Positions 11,479-26,299 of a stretch of 64,000 nt of DNA are shown here, in pieces (within the stretch, counting starts at the first letter, position 1; the number at the start of each line of letters is the position of its first letter). The position numbers were made by a program, and so were the translations under genes. Origin of the DNA: Brevipalpus yothersi (taxonomy: Eukaryota; Arthropoda; Arachnida; Trombidiformes; Tenuipalpidae); assembly GCA_003956705.1 (NCBI GenBank), contig QZCP01000089.1, forward strand, positions 57,659 through 121,658, written 5' to 3'. A model generated the notes under the pieces. The model was not told the origin of the DNA. It saw nothing but the letters and a program-made list of their open reading frames with translations, and did not search any database.

Positions 11479-14400
11479 TGTATTATCATGCATGTGTGTA
11501 CATGTGTGTGTTAAGTGTTGAATATATCCCTATACTGTAATCATTCCATATGGTGGACACAATCAAATTCATGGTGAATAATTGATAAGTGTCATGCTGA
11601 TAGAGAAATATGTTGAATGGTGTATTGATAGCTTCGTTCAGCATGTGCTCTCAAGAAACATGTAGGGAAAAATACTCTCCTTCAAAGGCTAGAGAACATG
11701 TTGGAGATGAAAAACACTTGAAAAACTCGGAATACATGAGTAAATGATAAAAAGATGGTTATACGAGTCAAAAGTAAACATTGAATATTGCATCATGATC
11801 ATCAAGCAAGAATGGAAGAGAGAGAAGAAGATAGAGAAATGAGGAGAAGGCGTTGGGAGGATAAGAGTACACGTAAAGAGAGAGAATACTAGAATTCATC
11901 CAAGCAAGAATGCACTTTTACTTTTTCACTAAGGTTTTCCTAGATTTTTTTTTCTTCTCTCCTCTCAATACCGTCTCTGGCCCTTGGCACACTGTGATGC
12001 ACTAACATTGTGTATATGTCATTTTCATCCATCTTTTCACACTCATTCACTTAAACTTTTTTTTCTCTTTCCTTTTTGACGTTTCACTCTACTTAATGAT
12101 CTACATTTTTGCTTCTTTTTCATCTCTATCCTCTTGTTATCATTGATTACTAGTGTATATGGACCGCCAAAGGGCAACCACTCATCATCAGTTTCCCTTG
12201 GCCGATTAACATTTGTATAAGTGGGTGCATTGCTTTGTTATCATGTGTACATGTATATGTAGGATGGAGAATTTTCAATTGAAATGAATATTTTTGCACA
12301 TGATGAGAGAATGGTCCAGAAAATTATGCTCCAGCTCAATTGCATTCTACAAAATCATATCACATGGGATGAACTTACACTTACCTGGAAAATTGATGCT
12401 TATAAAAGGAATCGATTGAATTTGCGTTCAAATTTTTGTATGGATACATAGCTTTGAGCTATAATTATCAAATTTTCCGATAGTGAGCTGAAATAGAAAT
12501 GTATTTCAAATTTGCTCTGTGTGAAGCTTCCAATTTTGCTTCACTTTCCCTAGAAAGAAAAAGAAAGAAAGAGAGAGAGAGAGAGAAAATAGCAATGTTA
12601 GCAATTCCATAATCTCTAAAACATTCCTATGGAAAATTCTTTCCATAACATGAAAGGTATTCAGTCTGGCAAAAGCAGAACAAATGCTCAAGAGTTGATA
12701 ATCAATGAGTTTCAGTTCCTGATTCACTGAATTATTATGAATATTTTCTCATGCTTCACAGACTCAATGCCTTCAGCCATTCAGGGTGCCTTTTTATCTA
12801 TGTATTCCTTCTATTCCATATACCAGAATTCACTCACTTTTCTCATACGTTCCACTTATTTTGCCTTCCACTTGAATACCTTGTGACATTGTTGATGATA
12901 AATGGATGTTAATGTAGACTTTGGGCTCTCCAGGAAAAATGTAGTAGTCTCAGTTTCAGTAGACTATATTTATATTCAATACTCAGATAACTTGATGCGA
13001 AATTTTCAAAGAATGAGGAAGAGAAGGAGAAAGAAAGATCATCAATCAAAAATTAAACTTAAACATTGGATATTTTTTATCGAATATTTGTGCTGTCTAA
13101 TGATTTTGTTAATTTTAAAGTTTGGTATATTAATTTAGAAATTAATCGAATTCTTATCTTGCTATTCTAGACTCAATTTTGGCAAATTAACAGTTGTCAA
13201 TGTTTCCCTCTCGAGGCAAAAACATTTCAATTCTGAATTTTGCATGTTCAATCCTTCCATTTTCATGGTTGACAATGATTAACATGGTGATGAGATTGCT
13301 TCTAGTCTATTTTTAGCATGAATGATTATCAATTCTGAAAAATAATGAGTATTTGGAGATGAAATTCAAGATTACATTCTCTCAGCGTGATTTTCTTTTC
13401 ATCACTCGATGAATTTGATTTGGGAAAATTTTGCAGATTACAATAATCAATAATCCAGTTAGCCTGTAATTGCTTTAAAATTCGTAATGATTTTTGTTTT
13501 CAATTAGTTGGTGAAAATGTGTAACACACTTGCAGAATACTATCAAGGAATCAAATAGAGCTCCAGATTACATGCAAAAAAATGCTCAAAGTGCACAAGA
13601 TACTGCAATAATCTTCTGTGAGTTTGATAGATTATCTAGAGCCTAGAATATCATCAATCATTACTGAAAATTTTTCATCAAAATTATCAGCAAAACTTCG
13701 ATGATGGATGTAAGCCTTTATTTTTTCGGGTATCTGTGTGTATATTATATTGTAAAGATCTGATCTTTCAACTCCATCCAAGATTATTGCTGATTGAAGG
13801 CGGATCAATATTGGAAAGCTTTCAGGTGTGACCCACAATCAAACTAAATACGCACACAATCTGAATTGCAATAACAGATACACATAGTGATTACATTTCA
13901 TCAAATAAGGCTACTGTGGGAAGCTGTGTATCTTGTGTGTCTGATTGCTTTTGTGACCTTTTCAAAACAAATAGTAAGCGAAATTCTTGTCACCACAAGC
14001 GTAGATCCATAAAATAAGAAATTCTTTTTCCGAAATATCCAGGATAAGCCATGGTATACCAGAAGAGTAGTAAGAAAAATACAGGAAAATGAGCTTTAGC
14101 CTGGAAACTTTCTGTCTTATCAAGCTGAGAGAAAGAGAAGAGAAAAAGCGTGGACAAAATTGTATTTGCTCAAATGGATACCAATTACACATGGTCAAAG
14201 TATATTTCGATGGATGTGCAATGAGACTGTTACGCTGGGCAATTATTCTCCTTCAGGTCTTTGAATTTGAAGCATATCTGACATCAGACAAATGATTCTG
14301 CTAATCGAAGATGGAAATTTTTATCCCCTTGTAACCAGAGCTCAGTATGGTGTTCATCGTGATGTGTAGTAATTGCTGCTGTTGTCCCCTTGAAAACTTG

Positions 14401-17400
14401 CACAATCGTTCCAGGGAGGATAATCCTAATAGATTTGAGAAGAATAATAGGGAATACTGGATCATCAGCCAAGATATTGATTACAGATGAATGTATGTGG
14501 AAGCATAACGAGAAGTGAATAGTCAAGAAGGGAATATACAATATGTAAAGAACATGAGCATGTTTACCCATGAAAACGATTGATATATAGTGTTTTGGTG
14601 GCCCCTACCGAATGGCCCATCTCATTGACAATAAGGTGAGAGAGAGAGAGAGAGGAACAGATGAAAATGATGAGAGTTCTTGAGAATATAGTTTATATAT
14701 GTGAAATAGAGGAAGGAGGATGTAAGGAGGAGTAGGTGGAGGTGGCAATGATGGTTGAGGTTGCGGTGAAGTAAGAAGATGGAAAGAGAGGAAAGGAAAA
14801 GAGTGATCATATGTGCATCTTATTCATAGCGGAATTGCTGATGGCAACGACACTCACTGCACACACACTACTTAGGAGTGGAAATCAATTTTGGTTCCGA
14901 TATATATAGTGATGATGGATATGTACTAGTGTGTGCAATTAGGTCTCTCTAGGCTCTCTCCGGTATGAAGGGTTCCTCGAGGGTGATGATGATATCAAAG
15001 ATATCAAAGATGATGGTAAAAGAGGCGGGAAGGATAAACTCGGATGTTCTTGATGAGAGTGAAAGGAATAATCATCATCATCATCATTCCTGTTGCGTAT
15101 TCCGAGCATTCTGGCCAATGAAATACGGATACCGTGCTGGAACGATACATGTATTTTTGGGCCACTATAGAATGATAATAGTAATGAAGAAAGTATGAGG
15201 TGAAGAAGTGTGATTCAAAGGGAATAGTTGAGAATATATTATCGATTAAGTGTGAACCTTGAGTCATCTTTTGGGTTTAGTTGCTCCTTCTTGATGAGAG
15301 ATTGAATACAAGCTTTGGTTAGGTTGGAAGATGGAGAGAATATTTCCCAAAAGGAACTGAAAAGGAGGAGGAGATGGAAGAACTTGAAAATTTTTTTCAT
15401 CCATTCAATGCAAATACGTATCTTCTCCTAATAAAGATTTCTCACCGGGTAATGCAAGGAAGCTTGATGTGTCACGATTAGGTATTTCTGAACGCAATTC
15501 CTTTTTCTGTTCCAACTTCATTTGTATTTTTCTTTTCAATTCTTCTGCTGTCATTGAATTTGGAAAACTTTTCTCTCTCTCTTGACTCTAAAAATAGACT
15601 GAGAACACATACACATACACATACACCCATAGAATGCAGACAGAATCTGGTATATGGTATAGCACAGTAAAATAATATTACAACGATCAACTGATGCTTC
15701 ATTCATTTTATCGAGTTTTTTCACGATTTTCTTTTCCACTCTCTCAACCCAGTGGAGCATCTTTCAGATTTTTTTTTTCGCTTTCTTCTACTCTTCTCTG
15801 CCTCCTCTTCCGTTACTTTCCATCTTTCCGATAACCAAGTGAGATACTTCAATTTTCACAATATTACACCCAACAACCGGAAAGAGAGAGAAAATTTTTC
15901 TCCCACTTACACATCTCATGTTCAGCTTCAATTTGTAGACAAAAACCCATCACCATAATCGTTACTACTGACCTTAGGAAGATAGGATAAAAAAAACACA
16001 TACACATACACTATGAACCTGGTGTTTGTTTTCTCAACATTTTTCAAAAGTTAGCGAAGCAAAACAGTATTATTGTAAAATGAGATGAAAACATATACGC
16101 ACACACTTATCATAGGTATAGATTTCAAACCACGTATAACATTGGATTAACACAAATCCGTGCTTCTTTTCCATCGTTCTTTTGGGCTTTTCCTTTCTAC
16201 AATGGCCGGGTTTTCATTATTACCAGTGACCACTCCATGGTATTCTTTACTACTGCATGCAAGCACACTACACTCAGTTGAAGAAGAGAATTCTGTAAGA
16301 GAGAGAGGAAAAGAAAGTAAAAGCATCAGTTCATTGATAGTATAGAGAGAGAGAGAGATGCTGCTTGACCGACTTACTATTTTTAGTAGCAAACAAACCT
16401 GACCATTGAATTGAGATGGAAAGAAAGGAATGAAAGGCTACTTGTATGTGGATCGCATACGATTTTTTTTTCGGATAAGAACCATTTTCGCTCACACTGT
16501 ATTTGAATTGATCACACACTGATCAAACAGAATCCATAGAGAAAGAGAGAGGTTTTCCTTTTCTCTCTCTCTCTCTCTCTCTTTCAATCGTCAATCCTAT
16601 TTTCAACTTGAAAAAGTGTGTAGATGGATTGCTTCATCTCGCAATCATGCCCCAGATTGTTCGCTTTACGGTTGTATTCATCAGAGAGAGATGGGTAGAG
16701 AAAGAGGATTATCGGGATAAAGTTTCAAAGAGTCCAAGTTGATTTAACTTTACGAATAAGAATTCATTTGCAAAAGATGAAGAAGGAAGGATTTATCTTG
16801 ACAATGGCCATAGAGTGAAATTCCAGCTCAAATAAGGGTAAGTGAATTCCAGCAAAAGGAGCAAGATGATTCTGGGCGAATGATGATTACAAGGACCATG
16901 TTTACATTCAGATTTCTTTATCTTGAACAATATCATGCTGATTTGTGTGTGTATATGTGTATGGAAGATGGACCTTTCTCTCTGGAAACTACCAAGCAGC
17001 CATCAAAATGAACAGTCGTCTTCCATAACCATTTTCTACCAAATTAACATGAATAAGTTGTCCTTCTCCTTCATATTACGAGAGGCATGTTACCTTAGTT
17101 GGCAGAATTACTCATATTCTGGATAATATGGCGAAGAAGAAGAAGAAGAAGAAGAATATAAGGGATTCAAGTGTATGTAATTTGATCACACACACAACCA
17201 GCTAATGAGCATCTTTTCAGCTAAAATTTTATGTTCATCTTAATCTTGTCATCATCATGGCAAAGAGGATCTCTTTCTCTCTTGTCTCTTCTCACATGTA
17301 TGGAGAAACACATAAACACATGAACACAATCAGGAGGCACTCTTCACACAAGATCATTTGTGTGGATCAAAAATGATGATGGACAAATGAGAAGACAAAC

Positions 17401-19287
17401 ACTTAAACACAATCAACTGTAAAGTGTGTTTGATTCACTGGAATATGTTTTCAAATCTACTGGAACCATCAAAACGAGAGAGAGTAAAACAAAAGGGATT
17501 ACACACCACAAAAGTGATAAGCTTCTAGGGAAAAGTTTTTCACGAGAGTTTGTTCAGTTTCTAATATCCTCTCTCACAAGATTACTACTTTTGTACAGTG
17601 ATTTTGAAAGCTTGAATCAATATGTTGATGGACACGATTTTGATGATGCTTCCATCATCAACATCATGATGATCGAGGATTAGAAAAGAGTTGAGAAAAA
17701 CCCTTGAAATTAATTAATTTACAAGTTTTCGAGAAAAATTATCCCCCTTTGAAAAGTGCTCTCTCAAATGAACTGGGTTTTCGCGCTTCTTCTTTCATAT
17801 CAACACGCTTTTCACTTTTGTTGGGTTTGTGCAAGTCACTCAACCAGGATTCGAATGTTGTTTTGAGTTTGCATTCAACCGGAAAAAACCATGCTTGATT
17901 CAGTATTTTTAATGTTATTTTGATAATTAATTGATTGATGAGAAATTTGTTTGAAGTTTTGATTCTATAGTGGAACATATTCATGTCAAACTATTGGTTA
18001 ATGTTGTGCTAATAATATAACTGTCAACAGTGTACTTGATAAAGTTTTGTGTCAAGCTATTTAAAGGTTTGAGATGGAATCTTAAATCTTTTTGGATGAT
18101 CTCCATTTCAAGGTTGGTTTTGGAAAATTTTTGTAATTTAAATCCGATTAGGGACAATTTTGATTAATTTCATCAAGTGAGGGTGGCCTTTTTTTCTATG
18201 TGTGTACAAGAAGGAGGATGATATTCGTCTGTCGAAAATTTTGTCTGAGAAGGGAATTGTAAACAACTCCATTGATTAATGACGTTAATTTAATGTTGAG
18301 TATGTTTACTTTGAATAGGAAGGGGTGTCGAAAATAATTTTCGAAAAACTTTTCCATGCCCGATATCTGTATAATTTACAGTATGGTGGTGATATTTTTT
18401 TTTCGGGTCCATAAGAACACAAAAGGGTATACATAACAGCAATCAACATTGGATAGCTCAATTTTTTCCACTCCACTTGTGATCATCATCATTTTCCGAT
18501 GGATTGGTTGGTGTGGAAGATTCATAAGAGCATGAGATTCCGTTCCATAATATATATATATTCTCTCCTTTTCTTCGTTGGACATTTTCCTCTATCTATC
18601 TCTAATATCTCTAATATCTCTAATATTCGTCTATACCCAATAAGATGGACCCAAAAATCAAGTGAAACCCTAGGCAACACAGGCACACTAACAGGACAAG
18701 ATTTATCCATGAGCAACTTAGATCATATTATTATCTTCATCATATCCAACTCGTTCACTATATATCTCTCATTCCCCATTCCCTATTCTGTATCCCTTTT
18801 TCCAAACAAGATTTTCTAACCTAATTTAGCCACCAATTCAGCGAGTTACTCGTCTGTGTGGATTCCTTTTACTCTCACTTTGACTGTATATAGCCTTTCT
18901 CACACCGAGAAGTGATGCGTTAACGATGGTTCATGAGGAGAGAGAGTTTCAGAGAGGAAATAATCTTTCTTTCTTTCTATCTATCTCTCTGTCTCATCTG
19001 TTCTTTTTCCTATTAGTAGTAGCTACACTTTTCCCACCTTCATAGTTGTCCTCATGATCTATCAGATTTCATGTGGAGAGAGAGATAGGAATAGTGAGAA
19101 AGATGAGGTTCATAGATGATGCTTATCATGATTTGTTCTCCTTTCTTGCCTAACTGCAACAATATTAATTTTTGTTCCCCATCTTTCTTAACAACCTAAC
19201 AATGGGTCAACCAATTGTGATCCTCTCGTTCATGGACAATGATATCACTAATCCAACGATTTTTGCTTTCTCAATCAGAGCTATCTC

Positions 19288-19796
19288 TCATGTAGGCAAT
19301 CGAATATCCATTTTGTAGTATAAAAGAGGTTTGAGAAAAGGTTTGTGTCCAAGAATGGATTTCTTGATCAATGTTACACTATCTGTGAGAATACTGGCCA
19401 GTTCTGGATGTTGAATCCATGATCCAGCCTTGACAAGCATACAAAGCTCATAAGTTTTCAGTGGCGAGAACTTCATGTTAGATGTGTGTCTGGTCACGAA
19501 ATTTGAACCATCCATGCAACCGTCTCTCATGGATTCATAAGTTTTCATTTTGACTTTTATTGCTCTTTTCATTTCATTTTCACTCCTTTTTTATCGAGCT
19601 AAATAGAATTGCACCCAACAAATCTTCCAGCATCCGATGTGCTCCATCGAACATTGTGTGTAAACAGAATGGGTGTATGTGATGAGAATATTCTATGAAT
19701 GGATAAAGTGTCACCGTTGCAAAGAATGCCAGAACCAGATTGTTTAGAAGCTATTATTGCTAAACGGTATAAGACAGAGTATGTGAAACCTTGCAT
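19288..19796 (-). pseudogene. Unrecognised pair of protein-like ORFs in the gene desert
   Basis: Two neighbouring ORFs lie on the minus strand in different frames, separated by a 26-bp spacer. The upstream one (19796-19599, 65 codons) includes SGSGILCNGDTLSIHR. The downstream one (19572-19288, 94 codons) includes KTYELCMLVKAGSWIQHPEL. Both have mixed, non-repetitive amino acid composition, unlike the Ser/Leu/Phe-rich ORFs elsewhere in this interval, and the DNA is a little less AT-rich. I do not recognise either. They could be the frameshifted remains of a mobile element or gene, or chance ORFs. Confidence 0.2.
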
Positions 19797-20066
19797 AGAA
19801 AACTAAAGTGATATTGGAAGAATCGTGAAAGATGGAAAGAGGAACATTTCCATCTTTTTCTCTGTGAAGGTGAGAAAATAGGATGACCACGATGATCATC
19901 AAGAGCAATCTCATTTCTATCCAAACTCCACCGAGTGTACATCTATATACACACACGCATATATATATGGATAGTGAGTTTACTTCTTTTTCGATCGATA
20001 TAAACAAGTGATGAGGAGAATCTTTTCACTGTCCTCTTCGTTCCTAGAGCTTTTATTTCTCCTTCA

Positions 20067-20070
<4 letters not shown>

Positions 20071-20119
<49 letters not shown>

Positions 20120-20161
20120 NNNNNNNNNNNNNNNNNNNNNNNNNNNNNNNNNNNNNNNNNN

Positions 20162-20221
<60 letters not shown>
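20071..20221. repeat. (CT)n microsatellite containing an assembly gap
   Basis: CT repeat on both sides of 42 N (20120-20161), so the second assembly gap in the window also falls inside a CT tract. Confidence 0.97.
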
Positions 20222-20223
<2 letters not shown>

Positions 20224-23200
20224 AGCTTCTTTTTCTTACTATCATTCTCTTTCTTCTCATATCTTGACAATAAACGGCCCAGTCAGTAAGAAAGAGGATA
20301 GTAGACTAGACAAAAGAAATTCTTGAGGGATGCTGAATGTGAGAAGATAGCTACTGGATTGGAAGAATTGGGCAAAGAGAGAGAAAGATTTCACTTTTCC
20401 TTTCACTTTTCTCAGCATCTCTCATTCTCCTCCTCCTCCACTGTTCTACTTCTATCGTTTTGCTTGGCTTGAGGATGTCAGAGAGAAAGGTGACGAAGAT
20501 GACATTTTTACCAGTTCAGATAGCCTCACATTTATTGTATGTGTATATGTGTAAAGAGGGTGAAGAAGAGGGTGAAAAAGAGGGATAGACTGAGTGGAAA
20601 ACAATGAGAAATGATCTTTTTCTGGTCCATTTTAGTGTGATATTCTTTTCCTCTCTTATGATGATTCTTAGCTCGTCAGCGAATTGTGGTCATGAACTTA
20701 TTTCGCTTTTCTTCCCTAATGAGCCCACTGTATTCGGCTGACAGGGTAAAAAATTGTCTCTACTCTTTGTTGATGAACACTGCTACTGTATGAACTATTT
20801 TTCCGGTTCAAAGAATTCAATGTTTCTATTCTCTATCGCTTCTTTTTTGTTGATTCTTATCATTACTTTATCCTGACAATTACTTATCCAGTCTCACGCC
20901 GGAGAGTGATTATTCTTTCTTTATCAAAGCTAATCTTCAAATGAAGAGGAAACCTGTGTGTTGGAATAAATTTTCGTGAATACACTCTATACTCTATACC
21001 CGAAAAAGTCAACCCTTCATTGGATTTGGAACAACTTTGTATTCCTCCTTCTCCACCAATTGTTTCTCTCTCTCTCTCCAACATTTCCATATATTCTGTG
21101 GAAATTCTGTAACTCCATTTTTTCTCATCAAAATTAGATCTATTGGGAGAAAGTATTGTCTTTTACCATTCCTTTCTCGACATTACAGAACTGACATAAA
21201 AGCTACAAGTTGAACTGATAACTTTACTCTAGCTTATTAAGTTTTACCATTTGTTCTCATCACTCAATCACTTATCTTGTTTTGTGTTCCTAAGAGATAC
21301 ATGTACATGTATATCAGAAAGCTATGTTCGTTATATGTTCTCTTTCTCTCTGTGTTTTGATTCATTTTGTTCAGATTCATGTAAGATTTCGAATAGACAT
21401 ACTTACATTGCCGGTGAGTAGAAGAATGAATTGAAATCGATATTTTTTTCAGTCAAATCAGATGAAAAAGGATGAGTTTTCTCATGATAGCTGTCATCAG
21501 CTGCACTATTTCTAGGAAGTTCGATTTTTTTCTAGCAAATCTAATTCTCAATAGACTCACGACTTATCTAACAAGATTTTCTTTCTCTCTCACCGATAGA
21601 CTCTTAATCTGTAGCCCAGTTTTTGCTAACATTTTCCTTTGAATAGCTATACTGGTTGGGAATTGTAAGAGAATTTTGTTTCAAAATAGCTAATAATTCA
21701 CTTCAACCAATATTCAGTCCGTAATCGGGTTTGTTTGCCCCCTTCCTCAACCAGAAATCAATCTCAAGTTTCAGAATTGGGAAGAATAGAAATACTAGGG
21801 AACACAAAGAGAGTGACACTAAGAGGAGCATTGAATGTCTAGAATTGAAAAATGACACTTGACAGATTATCAGAATAATTTCTCTGACCAGATTAACCGA
21901 GACTTTTGCTTGATCAACAGGGGTCATATGGTTTCTGTGACAAGATGTCACAAGTTCTTTTTCAACTTGATTGTGAGTGATTTTTTATTTCACAAAAAAT
22001 CTTTCCATTCCCCTTAACCATACAAGATACCTTCGAGAAAATTGTTTGGCCTTTCAATGGACAGAAGAAAAGAGAAAAAAACTGACCGCGAAACATCAAG
22101 TTTCGATCTGGTTGAATGACACATCGAGATTCTCTTGATATCAACCCTTGACATTGATAAGTGATTGGCTTGCCCCTAACTTGTGTTCGCTGGCATCGAT
22201 TCATTTCATTTGGATCAATTGTACAGAATCAATCAAGATATGTCTTTGGGGGCAAAAGAGATGGAGAAGATGGGAAATAGGATGAATGTTGGGAAATATT
22301 CATTCTATCTGATGAAAATGATTCAACCTTCTCATTGAATGAGCGACAATAATTCTCATGGATTTATTTTATCTTCTCATATTCACAGCTCACGTGTACC
22401 AAATGAGAGAGAGAGAAAGAAAGTTCCACATCAGATGATCATGAAAGTGTGTATATACAAAATAGGCATCAAACGAAAAGCTTAGCTAATTCAACTTATC
22501 ATCATTCGAAGCATGAAAAAGTTGGAGACAAAGAATCGGCACAAACCATAATGATGATGATCCGGTAGAATGTCAAGCGGAAGAAAAGAAAAAAGGGCAT
22601 CACTGGTAAAGAGAGAATGATATCGAGGAAGAAGATGGAAAAGGATGCTGGAAAAAGAGAGGAAGATCAGTGAAGCTGGTAGTGTGTCTAAGAACAAGTA
22701 TCACTCAACGGGTATGATGTGGGTTTGTCGATAGAAAACCCATCATCATAATAAGAAATGAGTGAGTCCATTAAAGACTCTCTTAAATTCACATGATGCT
22801 TAGGATTCCAGATGAGATGAACTCACTGTCATTATCACCGTAATACTACTCACCCAAGACCCTTCAACAGATTTGTTTCAGCTTCTCTTAGTGAAAAGTT
22901 TTTTCTACTATACGGTTAACCAAAACCCTACTAATACGCATAACATTGGACAAAAATAGATGTAAATTAGAGCTTAGGTATGAACCAGTAACTCTTAAAG
23001 CAACTGAATATTTTCTCTCTTCTTTTTCTCTCTTCGCTGATCATAATGATCTAAGAGCTTCCAAGTGAGAAAATTTTATTCCATGAAAATCATCTCATGA
23101 TAGAACACTAGCCTCTGATCACCTTTTTTCTTGCACAAAAATTCTTCAATCGAACATCCCAACAGTCTCCTTAATTTTCTTCTTTCTCCATCTTCCTCCT

Positions 23201-23986
23201 CCTTACCCAGCCACTTATCGTAAACTTAAGATGGTGATGAAGGGCCATTCGAATCTCATTGTTTACTAAACTTCATCTCTCAGTAGAACCAATTCGTGAG
23301 GCTATTCTGAGCAGAAGAGGGTTGATTAGTCCCTCAGGACGATACCAATGATGGAGATGTGTGTGTGGATGGAGTAAGAAACATGGGGCCTTACTGGTGT
23401 TCCTCATTTCATTCATTTATCGTACCAGAAGTGATGCCTTAAATTCTAATATTCAGTAGCGATGGTGATATTTTCTCATTCTCCTTCTTCTCGTATCAAT
23501 TTAATTCACCTCAAGGCTTCCCTCCAAACTTCTTAACTCAAAAAAAAGTAGAAAGAGAGTCATTTGTTGATCTCACCTTCCAAACACTGTTTCTCTCAAA
23601 TGCTTAAGTTCATGGGCACTCTCACATAAACATACACACTCATTTCGATGAATCTTATGCCCAAAGAAAAAAAAGTACCTGTCCAAGAGGAGAGAGAGGA
23701 TCTAGGAAGAACTATATGCGAGAAAGGTTCGTAACTTAAATTCTCCATAGGCTATTGGAATCACTGGGAATGTACCCACTAGAGCTTTGACGTCTTCAGC
23801 GTCTTGAGTGTATATATTTCGATGAAGCTTAGTCCAATCTTGTTGGAAAATATCTCTTCACTCAGTTGAGTTGCTGAATCTTTTTCTCTTTTCAAAATCA
23901 TCGAATTCAATAGTTCCCATGTGAATCCACACCATAAGCCTCTTTTGAGATCAAAACTCAGCTCTCGATCCTCAAGAAGTCCAGAA

Positions 23987-23990
<4 letters not shown>

Positions 23991-24049
<59 letters not shown>
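23991..24049. repeat. (CT)n microsatellite
   Basis: About 29 uninterrupted CT units. Confidence 0.97.
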
Positions 24050-24052
<3 letters not shown>

Positions 24053-26057
24053 TCTTCATTCCTGGCTATTGAAGAGAATTCAGTGCAAAAAAAGGTTTGC
24101 AAAAGAGATGAAATTTTTTTTCTTTTTTTATTCTTCATCCTACTTTATCGTTTCGCGCCCTAATAGAAAAGATTTTATCTTGTACTGATCCCAGTTATTC
24201 TGATTTTATTTTTCAAGACATTGTTAAAGTTTCAACCCCAAAAGAATGATAGATTTGTCTGTGTGAAGTTGTTTTGTTCCTATTTGCCAATATTTTCAGT
24301 TGTAAACAACTTTCTCATCATAAAACAAAATATAAACTGCTTGTCATATTAGCATACTTTCGGTTGAGATATCGTATTTCGCCAGGTAACCTTGAGTTTT
24401 CTTAAATTAGCGAGTTATTTATATATCGGTTTCCAAATTTATTCTCTCTCTGACTTGTCATTCACACATTCATGGTTAATTGTTTCTAATTTTACTCCTC
24501 ATCTTCATGTCAAGTAAGAATTGATCTCTCTTACACCCAGATGATAGAGTTTCGTTGAATTGATTATCACGTATCATAATGGATTCCTCAATCATCACCT
24601 CCTTTCCAACTAATCATCTAACCGATAAATCAATATCGGTGAGAATCTCAATCCAAAATCCACTCTATTGAACCTCTTTCATCCATTCTTGTATTGATTA
24701 AACAAATCATCATTGTTATCGTTTATTTTCTCTCTCTCACTCACTATTCAAGGGTTTGAAAAGAATATCTGTATACAATGAGAATCGATGGAAGAGAGAA
24801 AATATTCTGTTGGTAGAAAGAAGAATTTGTTGTTGAACATTATTCTCACAATCAAGTAGAGGAAAAAGAGACAGAATGAAAAGAGAAAAGTGTGATATAA
24901 GTCTTTAGTGAACTTGATCAACAGCCAACAGCCATAATTTGCATCTCATTGGCATGCATTCATTTCAGAATTCAGGGAAACAACTTTCCATGTGTACCAT
25001 CATATTAACACACGTGTGAATTTTGCTCTTCTCCCTATCATTCATTGAAATTATCTGAAAGATATTTAGTGGAGAGTTCTCCGATCTTATCATGCCCAAA
25101 AGGAAATTGACCATGAAATACACTGTACTTTGAAAAAAATTCGATATCTGAATGAATAGTAATTGCACAGTAGCCATGAAAAGTGTTGAGTAACGGTCTA
25201 GCCAAGCATCTTCACTCGAAGGATTTACTTTCTCTCTTTTCGTCTCTTTGAATAAAGAGATGAATATTTGCTTCAAAGATAGACGTGAATACGAGAAAAA
25301 TAAGAAAAAGAAAAATCGATTTGAATATTCAAATTCCAAATCTTTGGAATCTGCTTTCCTGATCTCCCAGGGCAAAAGGTGCACTACTCTTCATTTTGAT
25401 TCACTCTTTTCTTGTTGGATTTACTTGGAAAGTTCTGTCCTAATCAATTCAATTTACATTCAAAGGATATGAAATAAGGTCAAATTTTATGTGTGATAAA
25501 ATCCACATAACTTCGAATTTTTCTCCTCTCTTGAGAACATCATAATGGACACCTTCGACTTGCAATTGATTTGGTGCATTCTCTGAATAGTCAATGAATG
25601 ATCGACTCTCTGTGGATCTGTGTCTGATTTCAAGATGCGAGAAACTTGCGAATTCTTCTCATGTCTCTGCTACTTCGAAATGTTATCATGATTCTGGATG
25701 GCTCAATATTTATCACATCTCCAATGTCGAATGTCAACAAGATTTAATGGTTGACAATCTGAGCAACTTTTACTCGTCCCAACTGGTCAACATTGGATCG
25801 AACGAATGGCATATGTGTGTTTGTGTATATGTGATTGCTTTATTTTGACATTGTGTAAATATTACTCACAACTTATGGCTCAGAATTTCATCGAAATTAT
25901 GTTAACTGTATTCCTTGTCGTCTGGACAGTGATCTCATGAGAATTAATCGTCGTATTAAGCTCACAAAATCCAACTGGAACTTTTTTCCTCTCTCCTCTT
26001 CTCTTGACTTTGCCACTGACTTTTTGGGTTTTGTGTATATGCTTGTGTGTGTCCACA

Positions 26058-26082
26058 CATTGGAATAAGGTATATTCCAATG
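26058..26082. other. Perfect short hairpin
   Basis: CATTGGAATA and its exact reverse complement TATTCCAATG flank a 5-base loop. Too short for a microRNA precursor and without further context; recorded as a structural feature only. Confidence 0.6.
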
Positions 26083-26268
26083 AATCCTATAAATTATTCT
26101 CTCTTTCGAAATCTTCTATTCATTTGCTCTTGCAATCATATGCGAAAATACATGGTGAAAAAGGCGGATGCCAAAAGGAAAACATGTCTTTTCCTGAGAT
26201 GGATTGCATCTTCCATCCGATTTTCTAAGCTCACATGAGCTACTACAACTTTCTCTGTTCATGCTTTC

Positions 26269-26299
<31 letters not shown>

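Larger units (their letters stand above)
6519..20070. other. 13.5-kb gene-poor interval
   Basis: I find no recognisable gene, RNA gene or transposase here. It is AT-rich with many GATGAT/CATCAT runs and microsatellites at 7489-7515, 9063-9113, 11435-11473, 16562-16583 and a (GAA)n at 17133-17156. A 9-bp unit CTCTAATAT is repeated about three times near 18600-18630. ORFs of 60-116 codons are scattered on both strands. Most are low-complexity; the pair at 19288-19796 is listed separately. Most likely intronic (Kv4) or intergenic DNA. Confidence 0.5.

Noticed and set aside
14284..14571. 95-codon minus-strand ORF with mixed composition
   Set aside because: No family match and no neighbouring exon; length is within chance expectation for this much sequence.
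20008..20289. ORFs across the second gapped CT tract
   Set aside because: Same artefact: translated dinucleotide repeat and N.
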